This document shows, piece by piece, positions 53,355-63,871 of a DNA stretch of 64,000 bases. The notes below the pieces were generated by a model. It had not been told where the DNA came from and did no database searches. It was given only the letters and a program-made list of their open reading frames with translations. A program made the translations under genes and the position numbers. The DNA comes from Methyloversatilis discipulorum (GTDB taxonomy: Bacteria > Pseudomonadota > Gammaproteobacteria > Burkholderiales > Rhodocyclaceae). The stretch's first letter is position 1. Every line of letters begins with the position of its first letter. The stretch is taken from NCBI RefSeq assembly GCF_000385375.1, contig NZ_ARVV01000001.1, positions 2,542,001 to 2,606,000 on the forward strand. The letters run 5' to 3'.

Positions 53355-54284
53355 ATGCAGACCACACCCGAAGCGATCGATCCCGACACCCTGACCCACC
53401 TGCAGCGGCTGGAAGCCGAGAGCATCCACATCATGCGCGAGGTGGTGGCCGAAGCCGAAAACCCGGTCATGCTCTACTCGATCGGCAAGGACAGCGCGGT
53501 CATGCTGCACCTGGCGATGAAGGCCTTCTACCCGGCCGTGCCGCCCTTTCCGCTGCTGCATGTGGACACCACCTGGAAGTTCAAGGCGATGTACCAGTTC
53601 CGCGACGAAATGGCGAAGAAGCTGGGCATGGACCTCATCGTGCACATCAACCAGGAAGGCGTCGCCAAGGGCATCAACCCGTTCACACACGGCTCGGCCA
53701 TCCACACCGACATCATGAAGACCGAGGCGCTGAAGCAGGCGCTGGACAAGTACGGGTTCGACGTCGCCTTCGGCGGCGCCCGCCGCGACGAAGAAAAGTC
53801 GCGCGCCAAGGAACGCGTGTTCTCCTTCCGCACAGCGCAGCACCGCTGGGACCCGAAGAACCAGCGGCCAGAACTGTGGAACCTCTATAACGCGCGCAAG
53901 CACAAGGGCGAATCGATCCGCGCCTTCCCGATCTCGAACTGGACCGAACTGGACATCTGGCAGTACATCTATCTGCAGAACATTCCCATCGTGCCGCTCT
54001 ACTTCTCGGCGCCGCGCCCGGTGGTCGAGCGCGACGGCACGCTCATCATGGTGGACGACGAGCGCATGCCGCTGCGCGCTGGCGAAGTGCCGCAGATGAA
54101 GAGCGTGCGCTTCCGCACCCTGGGCTGCTATCCGCTGACCGGCGCGGTCGAGTCGAATGCATCGTCGCTGACCGAAATCATCCAGGAAATGCTGCTCACG
54201 AAGACTTCGGAGCGTCAGGGCCGCGTGATCGACCACGATTCGGCCGGTTCGATGGAAAAGAAGAAGCAAGAGGGTTATTTCTAA
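53355..54284 (+). CDS. cysD: sulfate adenylyltransferase subunit 2
   Basis: 309 residues from the ATG at 53355 ([23 protein letters not shown]), close to the 302 residues of E. coli CysD. PP-loop motif [37 protein letters not shown], and [24 protein letters not shown] near the end. With CysN it forms APS from sulfate and ATP. The same frame is open 849 bases upstream. The internal start has only a weak GAGAG site, so some of the protein may be made as a fusion with the preceding frame. cysNC begins right after the TAA. Confidence 0.95.
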   Translation: MQTTPEAIDPDTLTHLQRLEAESIHIMREVVAEAENPVMLYSIGKDSAVMLHLAMKAFYPAVPPFPLLHVDTTWKFKAMYQFRDEMAKKLGMDLIVHINQEGVAKGINPFTHGSAIHTDIMKTEALKQALDKYGFDVAFGGARRDEEKSRAKERVFSFRTAQHRWDPKNQRPELWNLYNARKHKGESIRAFPISNWTELDIWQYIYLQNIPIVPLYFSAPRPVVERDGTLIMVDDERMPLRAGEVPQMKSVRFRTLGCYPLTGAVESNASSLTEIIQEMLLTKTSERQGRVIDHDSAGSMEKKKQEGYF

Positions 54285-56195
54285 ATGGCACACGTATCAG
54301 ACCTCATCGCGCAGGACATCGGCGCCTACCTGAAGCAGCACGAGCACAAGAGCCTGCTGCGCTTCATCACCTGCGGCAGCGTCGATGACGGCAAGAGCAC
54401 GCTGATCGGCCGCCTGCTGTACGAATCGAAAATGCTGTTCGAGGACCAGCTGGCCGCGCTCGAAGCCGACTCGAAGAAGGTGGGCACCCAGGGCGGCGAT
54501 CTCGATTTCGCGCTGCTGGTCGACGGCCTGGCCGCCGAGCGCGAACAGGGCATCACGATCGACGTCGCCTACCGCTTCTTCTCGACCGACCGGCGCAAGT
54601 TCATCGTCGCCGACACGCCGGGCCACGAGCAGTACACGCGCAATATGGTCACCGGCGCCTCGACCGCTGACCTCGCCATCATCCTGGTCGATGCGCGCCA
54701 CGGCGTGCAGACGCAGACCCGCCGTCACAGCTTCCTGGTGTCGCTGATCGGCATCAAGCGCGTTGTCGTCGCGATCAACAAGATGGATCTGGTCGGCTAT
54801 TCCGAGGCCACCTTCCGCCGCATCCTCGACGACTACCGCGCCTTCGCCGCCCAGCTGGGCCTGGAGGACATCGTCGCGATACCGATGTCCGCGCTGAAGG
54901 GCGACAACATCACGTCACAGAGCGAACAGATGGGCTGGTACCACGGCCCGACGCTGATGGGCTATCTGGAAACCGTCGAGGTCGACCAGAAGCGCCGGCT
55001 GAAGGGCCCCTTCCGCCTGCCGGTGCAGTGGGTGAACCGCCCCAATCTCGATTTCCGCGGCTTCGCCGGCACCATCGCCAGCGGCGTGATCGAGCCGGGC
55101 GCAGCCATCCGCGTGCAGCCTTCGGGCCGCACCAGCACGATCAAGCGCATCGTCACCGCCGACGGCGACCTGCCGCGCGCCATCGCCGGTCAATCGGTCA
55201 CGCTGGTGCTGGAGGACGAGGTCGACATTTCCCGCGGCGACGTGATTTCGCACAAGGACACGCCGGCCGAAGTGGCCGACCAGTTCGAGGCCACGCTGGT
55301 GTGGATGCAGGACGAGCCGATGATGCCCGGCCGCGCCTACCTGATGAAGATCGGTACGCGCACGGTCACTGCCACGGTCACCGACATCAAGCACAAGGTG
55401 AACGTGAACACGCTGGAGCATCTGGCGGCCAAGCAGCTCGCGCTGAACGAAATCGCGGTGGTGAAGCTCGGCATCGACCGGCCTGTCGCCTTCGATCCCT
55501 ACGAATCGGTACGCGAAACCGGTGGCTTCATCCTGATCGACCGCATCAGCAACGCGACCATAGGCGCCGGCATGCTGCGCTTCGCGCTGCGCCGCTCGCA
55601 CAACATCCACATGCAGCACGTCGATGTGGACAAGGCGACCCGTGGCGCGATGAAGGGCCAGAAACCCTGCGTGCTGTGGTTCACCGGTCTGTCCGGCGCC
55701 GGCAAATCGACGCTGGCCAACCAGCTCGAAAAGCGCCTGAACGCGCTCGGCCGGCACACCTATCTGCTCGATGGCGACAACGTGAGGCACGGGCTGAACA
55801 AGGATCTGGGCTTCACCGAAGCGGACCGCGTCGAGAACATCCGGCGCGTCGCCGAAGTGGCCAAGTTGATGGTCGATGCCGGCCTCATCGTACTGACCGC
55901 CTTCATTTCACCCTTCCGCTCGGAACGCCGCATGGCGCGCGGTCTGCTGGAAGAAGGCGAATTCATCGAAATCTTCGTAGACACGCCAATCGCGGTGGCC
56001 GAGGAGCGCGACCCGAAGGGGCTGTACAAGAAGGCGCGGCGCGGCGAGATCAAGAACTTCACCGGCATCGACTCCCCCTACGAAGCGCCGGAGAACGCGG
56101 AAATCCGCATCGACACAAGCGGCCGCGACATCGAACAGACGGTCGATGACATGATGCAGCGCCTGCGCGATCTGGGCATCCTGATCGACGCGTGA
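54285..56195 (+). CDS. cysNC: bifunctional sulfate adenylyltransferase subunit 1 / APS kinase
   Basis: 636 residues, starting at the base after the cysD stop. The CysN GTPase part (about 1-455) has P-loop [31 protein letters not shown] and beta-barrel domains. The CysC part (about 455-636) has its own P-loop [15 protein letters not shown] (residue about 468), [15 protein letters not shown] and the FISPFRSER lid region. The first half couples GTP hydrolysis to APS synthesis; the second phosphorylates APS to PAPS. A fused cysNC is common in proteobacteria. Both functions appear intact. Confidence 0.97.
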   Translation: MAHVSDLIAQDIGAYLKQHEHKSLLRFITCGSVDDGKSTLIGRLLYESKMLFEDQLAALEADSKKVGTQGGDLDFALLVDGLAAEREQGITIDVAYRFFSTDRRKFIVADTPGHEQYTRNMVTGASTADLAIILVDARHGVQTQTRRHSFLVSLIGIKRVVVAINKMDLVGYSEATFRRILDDYRAFAAQLGLEDIVAIPMSALKGDNITSQSEQMGWYHGPTLMGYLETVEVDQKRRLKGPFRLPVQWVNRPNLDFRGFAGTIASGVIEPGAAIRVQPSGRTSTIKRIVTADGDLPRAIAGQSVTLVLEDEVDISRGDVISHKDTPAEVADQFEATLVWMQDEPMMPGRAYLMKIGTRTVTATVTDIKHKVNVNTLEHLAAKQLALNEIAVVKLGIDRPVAFDPYESVRETGGFILIDRISNATIGAGMLRFALRRSHNIHMQHVDVDKATRGAMKGQKPCVLWFTGLSGAGKSTLANQLEKRLNALGRHTYLLDGDNVRHGLNKDLGFTEADRVENIRRVAEVAKLMVDAGLIVLTAFISPFRSERRMARGLLEEGEFIEIFVDTPIAVAEERDPKGLYKKARRGEIKNFTGIDSPYEAPENAEIRIDTSGRDIEQTVDDMMQRLRDLGILIDA

Positions 56196-56213
56196 CAGGC
56201 GCGGTCGCCGGTG

Positions 56214-59200
56214 TCAGCCGGTGACCGCTCGGCGCCGTGCGGCGCGCTGCAGTGCATCGATGCAGGCCGTCACCCGTTCACGCGCAGCGCTCAGACTGAG
56301 CGCCGCGGCCTGTGCTGCGGCCGCGTCGCCGCGCCGCAGGCAATCGATGATGTCGGCACCCAGTTCGTGCAGTTCGCGGTGCGCCACATCGAGGCGCCGA
56401 TATTCGTCGAGGCTGCCGTAGCGCTGTTCGCCCTCGGCGTGGAACCACAGACCGAAGCGGCATTGCGTCGGGTCACGCACCTCGACGTCGGTCAGGCGCG
56501 TCGTCTGGCCGGCGGCGATCGCCAGCACGTCGTCGGCCCAGCGGTTGAAGTCGCGTATCGCGGTAAACAGCGGCCGGTCGTCGATATCCCAGCTGAAATC
56601 CCGCCATTCCGTCCACCGCGGATCCGGCACCCAGGCCGCCAGCCACGGCAGCAGGTCAGCCGCCGGCATCGGTCGCGCGATGCCGTAGCCCTGAATCTGG
56701 TGACAGCCCAGACGCAGCAGCAGCAAGCCATGCTCCGGCGTCTCGACGCCCTCGGCCACCGATTCCCGCCGCAGTGCGCGCGCCAGCGCGATGACTGCCT
56801 GCACGACTTCGAAATCGTCCTCGTCGTCCAGCATGTCGAGCACGAAGGATTTGTCGATCTTGACGACATCGACCGGCAGACGACGCAGGTATCCGAGCGA
56901 GGCGTAGCCGACACCGAAGTCGTCGATCGCCACGCGCACGCCGAGCCGGCGGATGTCGCTGACCACGGTGGCGGCGCGCTCGATGTCGTTCAGCGCCACC
57001 GATTCGACCACCTCGATCTCCAGCACCCGGCGCGGCAGTTGCGGCTGCTCGGCCAGCAGTTCGGCCAGTCGCGCAACGAAGCCCGGCGCCAGCAGGTGCG
57101 GCGCGGATATATTGACCGACACGCTGAAGTGCGCACCGGCCGCCCACCAGTTCGACAGGTGGCGCAGCGCGTCGCGGATCACCCACTCGCCGAGGCGGTG
57201 GATCTCGAGATCGTTGTCGATCAGTGGCAGGAAGCTGTCCGGCGGCAGCAGGCCCTCCTCCGGGTGCTGCCAGCGCACCAGCGCTTCGGCGCTGACCATG
57301 CGCCCTTCGCGCATGTCGATGCGCGGCTGGAAGTACAGCCTCATCTCGCCGCGCGTGATCGCTTCGCCGATGCGTTCCTTACGGCGCAGGCGTTCGACCG
57401 ATTCCTGGCTGTGCTCGAAATCGAACAGCCGGTAGCAGCGCCCGCCGGCCTGCTTGGCCGCGTACATGGCCTGGTCCGCGTGGCGCAGCAGCGCGTCGGC
57501 CTCGCTGTCGTTCAGCGGGTAGAGCGTGACGCCGATGCTGGCTGGCGTGCTCACCTCCTCGCCGGCGAGATGCAGCGGCTCGGCCAGTGCGTCCAGCATG
57601 CGTTCGAGACAGGTTTCCATCTCGCCGACATCGCTGAGCGAACCGAGCAGCACGACGAATTCGTCGCCGCCCAGCCGCGCCACCGTGTCGTCCATACGCA
57701 CCGACGCGCTGAGGCGGTGCGCGATGGCCTGCAGCAGCTCGTCACCGGCTTCGTGGCCGAGCCGGTCATTCACCGCCTTGAATTCGTCGAGGTCGAGCAC
57801 GCATACCGCGAGCAGCTTGTCCTGGCGGCGCGCGCGGGCCATCGCCTGCGTCAGTCTGTCTTCGAGCAGCAGCCGGTTGGCCAGACCGGTCAGCGGGTCG
57901 TGTGTCGCCTGCCAGCGCAGGCGTTCCTGCATTCGATGGCGGTCGGTGGCGTCACGGAACACGACGACCGCACCACAGACGCCGCCGTGCGCATCGCGTA
58001 TCGGCGCCGCCGAGTCCTCGACCACGCGTTCCTCACCACTGCGCGACACCAGCAGCGTCTCGCCGTCCAACGGCATCACGACCTGCTGGCGCAGCACCTC
58101 GATCGCCGGATCGGGACGGGGCTGGCGGGTCACGCCGTCGACCAGACGGAGCACCTCGGCCAGCGGACGGCCCGCCGCCTCGTCGTTGGTCCAGCCGGTC
58201 AGGTGCTCGGCAACCGGGTTCAGGAAATCGATGCGGCCGTCCTCACCGGTCGAGATCACTGCGTCGCCGATCGACAGCAGGGTGACGCGCAGCCGCTCCT
58301 TCTCCGCCGACAGATTCCGCTCCAGCCGGATACGGGCCGAAATGTCACGCAGCGTCCACAGCGCTCCCTGCTTCGCGTCGCCGACGCGGATGGGCAGGAA
58401 ATCGCGCTCGATCACGCGGCCGTCCTTCAGCTGCACGCGCTCGCCTATCACCGCCTCGCCGCGCTGCGCAATGTCGAGCGCGCGCTGCACGCTGGCTGCA
58501 CCGTCGGCGAACAGCGCCTGTGCGTCGATCAGCACATCCTCGCGCCGCCGACCGATGAAGTCGGACGGGTCTCCCGACACCGACAGCAGTTCGCAGAAGG
58601 CGTGGTTGCACAGCGCGATACGCCCGTCGGCGTCCTCCATCACGACGCCGATATACATCTGCGCGAGCAGGCTGTAGAGGCGCGAACGCTCGAGCGCGAG
58701 GCCGGCTTCAGCGTTCTTCAGCGGCGTGATGTCGGTGTGGGTGCCGCTCATCCGCCGGGCGTGTCCGCTGGCGTCGCGAACCGCCGATCCACGCGACATG
58801 ATCCAGCGCCAGCCACCGTCGCGATGTCGTGCGCGAATGATGATTTCGTAGACTGGAATGCGCCCTTCGAGATAGTCGTTGATGCGGTCGAGCAGGCGCG
58901 GCAGATCGTCCGGATGAACGCGATCGAGAAAGGCGTCGGGGCGATTGCCCAGCTCGTCGTCGGAATAGCCGAGCATCTGCTTCCAGCGCGGCGAGTAATA
59001 GACATCGTTGCTCGCCAGGTCCCAGTCCCACACGCCGTCGTTCGAACCCTTGACGGCGAGCTCGAGCCGCTCCTGCGTCTGCTGCAGCACGCGGTCCTTG
59101 CGCATCAGCGTATCGAGCGTGTCGTTGATGCCGTCGAGCAGATCGCCAAGTTCGTCCTGGCGGCGATGCGTCAAACGCTGCGACAGATCGCCTTCGCGTA

Positions 59201-59852
59201 CCCGCTCGAACAGGCTGCGTGCGCGGCGCAGGTCCGCGGTCAGACCACGCGCCAGCAGCATCGCCAGCAGGGTGCCGATGACGATGGCCGTCAGCGCGTA
59301 GAGCGCGCCATCGAACACCGCGCGTTGCAGCGCCACCGCCTCGCTCTGGTGGTTGCGCGCGATGCGCACCCAGCCGACCAGCCGGTCGCCGTAGTGCACG
59401 GGCGCCAGCGCGTCGCTCAGCTCCGCCGTCTGCTGCAGCAGTCGTGCCCCCTGCCCGACGCCCGCAGACAGCGCGGACCGGCTGAGCGCGTCCGACAGCA
59501 TCGTACCGCTGCGCTCGGCCTCGGTATGGACCAGCACCCGGCCATCGGGATCCAGATACATCGCGTATTCGATGCCGGGCGAACTGCGCACGCTCTGCAG
59601 CAATTCGTCGAGGCCGGCGAGATCGTTCGCCAGCACCCATTCCCGGCCGCTGCGCGACAGCAGTTCGACCTCGGCCAGCAGCGCCTCGCGCGACTGCGCC
59701 AGCAGCACCTCGCGCTCGCGGCGAACCAGATCGCTGACGAAGAACGAAATCAGTACCGCGTGCAGCACGACGATCGACAACACCAGCCGACGCGTCAGCG
59801 ACGCCGTGAGCAGCGTGCGCAGTCGGGCAGCGAAGGTAGCGGCGAGCGTCAT
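56214..59852 (-). CDS. membrane GGDEF-EAL protein with three PAS domains and a CZB-like tail
   Basis: 1212 residues. TM1 (20-42), a periplasmic domain of about 140 residues, TM2 (about 186-206), HAMP, PAS domains at about 265-385, 395-510 and 515-640, GGDEF (motif RLGGDEF near residue 727), EAL (SAEALVRW near 855, then DDFGVGYASLGYL and KIDKSFV), and a C-terminal CZB-like domain with CRFGLWFHAEGEQRYGSL near 1130 and VAHRELHEL. Catalytic motifs of both c-di-GMP synthesis and breakdown are present. The first His expected in a CZB zinc site (HxxW) reads FNRW here. It overlaps the PhnD-like lipoprotein by 4 bases (ATGA), so the lipoprotein may feed it a ligand signal. Confidence 0.93.
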   Translation of the reverse strand: MTLAATFAARLRTLLTASLTRRLVLSIVVLHAVLISFFVSDLVRREREVLLAQSREALLAEVELLSRSGREWVLANDLAGLDELLQSVRSSPGIEYAMYLDPDGRVLVHTEAERSGTMLSDALSRSALSAGVGQGARLLQQTAELSDALAPVHYGDRLVGWVRIARNHQSEAVALQRAVFDGALYALTAIVIGTLLAMLLARGLTADLRRARSLFERVREGDLSQRLTHRRQDELGDLLDGINDTLDTLMRKDRVLQQTQERLELAVKGSNDGVWDWDLASNDVYYSPRWKQMLGYSDDELGNRPDAFLDRVHPDDLPRLLDRINDYLEGRIPVYEIIIRARHRDGGWRWIMSRGSAVRDASGHARRMSGTHTDITPLKNAEAGLALERSRLYSLLAQMYIGVVMEDADGRIALCNHAFCELLSVSGDPSDFIGRRREDVLIDAQALFADGAASVQRALDIAQRGEAVIGERVQLKDGRVIERDFLPIRVGDAKQGALWTLRDISARIRLERNLSAEKERLRVTLLSIGDAVISTGEDGRIDFLNPVAEHLTGWTNDEAAGRPLAEVLRLVDGVTRQPRPDPAIEVLRQQVVMPLDGETLLVSRSGEERVVEDSAAPIRDAHGGVCGAVVVFRDATDRHRMQERLRWQATHDPLTGLANRLLLEDRLTQAMARARRQDKLLAVCVLDLDEFKAVNDRLGHEAGDELLQAIAHRLSASVRMDDTVARLGGDEFVVLLGSLSDVGEMETCLERMLDALAEPLHLAGEEVSTPASIGVTLYPLNDSEADALLRHADQAMYAAKQAGGRCYRLFDFEHSQESVERLRRKERIGEAITRGEMRLYFQPRIDMREGRMVSAEALVRWQHPEEGLLPPDSFLPLIDNDLEIHRLGEWVIRDALRHLSNWWAAGAHFSVSVNISAPHLLAPGFVARLAELLAEQPQLPRRVLEIEVVESVALNDIERAATVVSDIRRLGVRVAIDDFGVGYASLGYLRRLPVDVVKIDKSFVLDMLDDEDDFEVVQAVIALARALRRESVAEGVETPEHGLLLLRLGCHQIQGYGIARPMPAADLLPWLAAWVPDPRWTEWRDFSWDIDDRPLFTAIRDFNRWADDVLAIAAGQTTRLTDVEVRDPTQCRFGLWFHAEGEQRYGSLDEYRRLDVAHRELHELGADIIDCLRRGDAAAAQAAALSLSAARERVTACIDALQRAARRRAVTG

Positions 59853-60817
59853 GGTCCGATCGGGCCTATCAATTCCGCGTAACGGGCGAGCATCGCGTGC
59901 ACCGGCGCGTAGCGAGCATCGGTCGCCGGCTCGAAGCCGGCAATCTCGGCATTGACCAGCAGTCGCCGCCCTTCTTCGGTCGCCGCCAGACCGAACAGGA
60001 ACTGCGCGACGCGTTCGACCAGTTCGGGCTCAAGGTCCGCCCGCGCCATCAGGCTGTTGTTCGGAAGGTTGTCGGTAACCCAGGCAACCTCGAGCTGGGC
60101 AGCGAGCTCCGGGTAGTCCTTCTGGAACGCACGCCAGGGCGGCGGCCAGGTTGCGCCTGCGTCAACCAGGCCACGCGCCACGTTCAGGATACTGGATTCC
60201 TGCGAGCCCACCGTCCTGACGTCGAGCTGGCGTGCAACGTCGAGACCCGCCTCGCGCAGATGCAGCAGCGGCAGCATGCAGGCCGCCACCGCGGTGCGCG
60301 CAGGACAGCTGAAGGTCGCCCCGCGCAGGTCGAGCGGCTGCCGGATCGGACTGTCGCGGCGCCGCAGTATCAGACCATGAAAGTCTTCGTCGCCAGACAC
60401 CTTGCCGAAGACGCGGTAGGCGGGCGCCGCGACCGAAACCGTCTGATAGGGATTGGGCAGTGCCAGATCGAGCGTCCGCTCGCGCAGTTTGCGTTCGTAA
60501 TCCGCGTAATCGCGCGAGGCCTCCAGACGGATCACGACATCGGGCAGCGCTTCGTTGAGCGCTTCGACGATAGGGCCGTAAAGCGCCATAAGACGCCCTG
60601 GGTTGTGCAGAGGGTGCACGCCGAAGCTGAGGCGACGCAACTGCGGCACCGCATCGGCTCGTGAGTACTCGGGCCGCTGTACCACCGGCGCGTCGTCGGC
60701 GCAGCCGGACAGCAGCGAGACGGTCATCACGCCCAGTACAGCGCACACGCCGCGGCGCAGCGTATCGACGCATCGCCGCTGCATTCGAGCGGCTTCGGGC
60801 ACCGTCGCAGTTATCAA
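59849..60817 (-). CDS. PhnD-like phosphate/phosphonate-type binding lipoprotein
   Basis: 322 residues from a TTG at 60817 with AGGAG five bases upstream (an ATG at 60784 is the alternative, lacking a ribosome site). The lipobox LLSGC at about 40 marks a lipoprotein. The body is a type 2 periplasmic binding protein of the PhnD/PtxB group: RRLSFGVHPLHNPGRLMALYGPIVEALNEALPD, DLALPNPYQTVSVAAPAYRVFGK, FSCPARTAVAACMLPLLHL and the NNSLMARADL region. No ABC permease or ATPase accompanies it. Instead, the next gene is a GGDEF-EAL protein, so it probably serves as a ligand sensor. Confidence 0.88.
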   Translation of the reverse strand: MITATVPEAARMQRRCVDTLRRGVCAVLGVMTVSLLSGCADDAPVVQRPEYSRADAVPQLRRLSFGVHPLHNPGRLMALYGPIVEALNEALPDVVIRLEASRDYADYERKLRERTLDLALPNPYQTVSVAAPAYRVFGKVSGDEDFHGLILRRRDSPIRQPLDLRGATFSCPARTAVAACMLPLLHLREAGLDVARQLDVRTVGSQESSILNVARGLVDAGATWPPPWRAFQKDYPELAAQLEVAWVTDNLPNNSLMARADLEPELVERVAQFLFGLAATEEGRRLLVNAEIAGFEPATDARYAPVHAMLARYAELIGPIGP

Positions 60818-61144
60818 GGGGTCTCCTGTTCCGCTTCCACGTCAGTGCGCATCATGCATTCACTTCGTAGCGGATAACGTCAGTCCGTGAGCCTTACTGA
60901 AGCACCGCCGGCAATCGCTGCTCACGTGCAAACAATGCATCGATGAAAATACCGTTTGCGTCGCGCGCGCTATTCCCGTATAAGCACGTCTGTAGGTGAT
61001 TTCAAGCATGAACGTGTTGTGCGTCGGTTCTCGATTTTCAAGTCAGTACTCCGCTTGCCATATTCCCCTTGAGGTTTCCCTGCGCTACGGTCTTCGCGTG
61101 TCGCGAAGACTTGTTCAAAACTACGTATTCAAAGGAATTCAAAA
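60818..61144. other. intergenic region with the cold-shock leader
   Basis: 327 bp between the divergent lipoprotein and csp genes. The csp side carries a perfect inverted repeat at 61090-61110 and an AAGGA ribosome site about nine bases before the ATG. I see no other gene; a promoter is expected upstream of 61050 but its elements are not clear. Confidence 0.6.
61090..61110 (+). promoter_or_regulatory. hairpin in the cold-shock mRNA leader
   Basis: GTCTTCGCG (61090-61098) and its exact complement CGCGAAGAC (61102-61110) with a three-base loop, 34 bases before the start codon. Cold-shock mRNAs often carry leader structures that change with temperature; this one is a candidate. Confidence 0.5.
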
Positions 61145-61348
61145 ATGGCAACTGGTACTGTCAAGTGGTTCAATGACGCCAAGGGTTTCGGTTTCATCTC
61201 CCCGGACGACGGCGGTGAAGACCTGTTCGCGCACTTCTCCGCGATCCAGGGCAACGGCTTCAAGTCGCTGCAAGAAAACCAGAAGGTGTCGTTCGAAGTG
61301 ACCCGCGGCCCGAAGGGTCTGCAGGCCTCCGAAATCAAGCCGCTCTGA
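61145..61348 (+). CDS. cold-shock protein, CspA family
   Basis: 67 residues, standard CspA size. RNP1 KGFGFI and RNP2-like DLFAHF (the usual form is DVFVHF) and the start [17 protein letters not shown] identify it. It binds single-stranded nucleic acid and loosens mRNA structure in the cold or during growth. The leader hairpin and strong downstream terminator show a single-gene unit. csp genes come in several copies, so no specific symbol is given. Confidence 0.97.
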   Translation: MATGTVKWFNDAKGFGFISPDDGGEDLFAHFSAIQGNGFKSLQENQKVSFEVTRGPKGLQASEIKPL

Positions 61349-61394
61349 TTCTTCAGACGGTTTGAGATCGCCGCAAGGCGATCCGCACTGAAAG

Positions 61395-61424
61395 AAAGCG
61401 CACCTCACGGTGCGCTTTTTTTTC
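61395..61424 (+). terminator. rho-independent terminator of the cold-shock gene
   Basis: AAAGCGCACC, loop TCAC, GGTGCGCTTTTTTTT: a 10-bp stem with a run of eight T residues, 47 bases after the stop. Confidence 0.95.
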
Positions 61425-61457
61425 GCCTACAGCTTTCGTCCGGCAAATAGCATAGGC

Positions 61458-61484
61458 GAAAAAAAGCCCCGCCGAAGCGGGGCT
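61458..61484 (-). terminator. rho-independent terminator of ppsA
   Basis: On the minus strand AGCCCCGC, loop TTCG, GCGGGGCT followed by a run of T residues, 17 bases beyond the ppsA stop. It sits back to back with the csp terminator. Confidence 0.93.
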
Positions 61485-61501
61485 TCCTGCTGCAGCGCCG
61501 A

Positions 61502-63871
61502 TTACTTCTCCTTGGCGTGCGCAGCGAACTTCAACCAGGTATCGACCACCGTGTCCGGGTTCAGCGACACGCTCTGGATGCCCTCGTCCATCAGCCACAG
61601 CGCGAAATCCGCGTGGTCGGACGGGCCCTGGCCGCAGATGCCGACATACTTGCCCAGACGGTTCGCGGTGCGGATCGCCATCGACAGCAGCTGCTTGACC
61701 GCCGGGTCGCGCTCGTCGAAGGCGCCGGCCACCAGGCCGGAGTCGCGGTCCAGGCCCAGCGTGAGCTGGGTCAGATCGTTAGAACCGATCGAGAAGCCGT
61801 CGAAGTGCTCGAGGAACTGCTCGGCCAGCAGTGCGTTGGACGGGATCTCGCACATCATGATCAGGCGCAGGCCGTTCTCGCCACGCTTCAGACCGTGCTC
61901 GCCGAGCAGCTTCACCACTTCGGCAGCCTCGCCGACGTTGCGCACGAAGGGCACCATCAGTTCGACGTTGGTCAGGCCCAGCTCGTCGCGCACGCGACGC
62001 ATCGCGCGGCACTCGAGTTCGAAGCAGTCGCGGAAGCTGTGCGCGATGTAGCGCGACGCGCCGCGGAAGCCCAGCATCGGGTTCTCTTCGTCCGGCTCGT
62101 AGATGTCGCCGCCGAGCAGCTTCTTGTACTCGTTGGACTTGAAGTCGGACAGACGCACGATGACCGGCTTCGGCCAGAAGGCGGCGGCGATGGTGGCCAC
62201 GCCTTCGACCAGCTTGTCCACGAAGAAAGCTTCCGGATTTGCGTAACCGCGGGCGCGACGGCGGATTTCCTCACGCAGGCGGGCCGGCGCCTGGTCGATT
62301 TCGAGAATCGCCTTCGGGTGGATACCGATGGTGTTGTTGATGACGAATTCGAGACGGGCCAGACCGACGCCGGCATTCGGCAGCTGGCAGAAATCGAAGG
62401 CCAGTTCCGGATTGCCGACGTTCATCATCACCTTGAGGTCGAGGTCGGGCAGATTCGACAGGTCGGAAGTGACCACCTCGAAATCGAGGCGACCGCGATA
62501 GATGTTGCCGGTATCGCCCTCGGCGCAGCTGGCGGTGACTTCCTCGCCTTCAGTCAGCGTTTCGGTCGCGTCGCCGCAGCCGACGATGGCCGGGATGCCC
62601 AGTTCGCGGGCGATGATGGCGGCGTGGCAGGTACGGCCACCGCGATTGGTGACGATGGCGGCGGCCTTCTTCATGACCGGCTCCCAGTTCGGGTCGGTCA
62701 TGTCGGTGACGAGCACGTCGCCAGCCTGCACCTTGTCCATCTCGGCTGCGCTTTCGACGATGCGCACCGGACCGGCGCCGATCTTCTGGCCGATGGCACG
62801 GCCGCTGGCCAGCACCTTGCCGTACTGCTTGAGGCGGAACTTCTGCTGCGACATGCCGGACTCGTGCGACTTCACCGTTTCCGGACGCGCCTGCAGGATG
62901 TAGAGCTGGCCGTCGACGCCATCCAGACCCCACTCGATATCCATCGGACGGCCGTAGTGCGCTTCGATGGTCATCGCGTAGCGCGCCAGCTCGAGCACCT
63001 GTTCGTCGGTCAGCGAGAAGCGCTGGCGATCGGCGTCGGTCACGTCGACCGTCTGCACGCTGCGACCCGCGGCCGCGGCGGCAGCGAACTCCATCTTGAT
63101 CATTTTGCTGCCGAGGGTGCGACGGATCACCGCCGGGCGACCCTGGGCCAGCATGGGCTTGTGGACGTAGAACTCGTCCGGATTGACCGCGCCCTGCACC
63201 ACGGTCTCACCCAGACCGTAGCTGGAGGTGATGAACACGACGTCGCGGAAGCCGGATTCGGTGTCCAGCGTGAACATGACGCCGGCCGCCCCCTTGTCCG
63301 AGCGCACCATGCGCTGCACGCCGGCCGACAGCGCGACACCCGCGTGCATGAAGCCCTTGTGCGCGCGGTAGCTGATCGCGCGGTCGTTGTAGAGCGATGC
63401 GAACACCTCGCGGATCGCGTGCAGCACGTTGTCGATGCCGGAAATGTTCAGGAAGGTTTCCTGCTGGCCGGCGAAGGACGCATCCGGCAGATCCTCGGCG
63501 GTGGCCGAACTGCGCACCGCGAACGAGCCATTGCCGGCGGCGTCCAGTTGCGCGTAGAAGCTGCGGATGTCGGCTTCGAGCTGGGCCGGGAACGGGGTGT
63601 CCATCATCCACTGACGGATCTGCGCGCCGGTACGGGCCAGCGCATTGACGTCATCGACATCCAGCGCCTCAAGGGCGGCGTGGATGCGATCGGCCAGGCC
63701 GTCCTGCGCCAGAAACTCACGGAAGGCTTCAGCCGTGGTGGCAAAACCTCCGGGTACGCGCACGGACTTGGGGAGCTGGCTGATCATTTCGCCCAGCGAC
63801 GCATTCTTGCCACCGACGCTTTCGACGTCGGTCATGCGCAGCTGTTCGAACGGGATGACGTAGCGAGACAT
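61502..63871 (-). CDS. ppsA: phosphoenolpyruvate synthase
   Basis: 789 residues from the ATG at 63871 (GAGAGGA upstream), close to the 792 of E. coli PpsA. N-terminal ATP-binding part with [15 protein letters not shown] and [26 protein letters not shown]; the mobile phosphohistidine domain with [21 protein letters not shown] (catalytic His); the PEP-binding C-terminal barrel with [46 protein letters not shown] and the terminal Cys in [11 protein letters not shown]. It makes PEP from pyruvate and ATP for gluconeogenesis, which fits growth on acetate. The final 129 bases upstream hold its promoter region; no gene is seen there. Confidence 0.97.
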   Translation of the reverse strand: MSRYVIPFEQLRMTDVESVGGKNASLGEMISQLPKSVRVPGGFATTAEAFREFLAQDGLADRIHAALEALDVDDVNALARTGAQIRQWMMDTPFPAQLEADIRSFYAQLDAAGNGSFAVRSSATAEDLPDASFAGQQETFLNISGIDNVLHAIREVFASLYNDRAISYRAHKGFMHAGVALSAGVQRMVRSDKGAAGVMFTLDTESGFRDVVFITSSYGLGETVVQGAVNPDEFYVHKPMLAQGRPAVIRRTLGSKMIKMEFAAAAAAGRSVQTVDVTDADRQRFSLTDEQVLELARYAMTIEAHYGRPMDIEWGLDGVDGQLYILQARPETVKSHESGMSQQKFRLKQYGKVLASGRAIGQKIGAGPVRIVESAAEMDKVQAGDVLVTDMTDPNWEPVMKKAAAIVTNRGGRTCHAAIIARELGIPAIVGCGDATETLTEGEEVTASCAEGDTGNIYRGRLDFEVVTSDLSNLPDLDLKVMMNVGNPELAFDFCQLPNAGVGLARLEFVINNTIGIHPKAILEIDQAPARLREEIRRRARGYANPEAFFVDKLVEGVATIAAAFWPKPVIVRLSDFKSNEYKKLLGGDIYEPDEENPMLGFRGASRYIAHSFRDCFELECRAMRRVRDELGLTNVELMVPFVRNVGEAAEVVKLLGEHGLKRGENGLRLIMMCEIPSNALLAEQFLEHFDGFSIGSNDLTQLTLGLDRDSGLVAGAFDERDPAVKQLLSMAIRTANRLGKYVGICGQGPSDHADFALWLMDEGIQSVSLNPDTVVDTWLKFAAHAKEK

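Noticed and set aside
56211..59882. A plus-strand open frame of over 1200 codons opposite the GGDEF-EAL gene
   Set aside because: It is the shadow of a well-motifed minus-strand gene. Its sequence is Arg/His/Gln-rich with no domain, as expected from high GC third positions.
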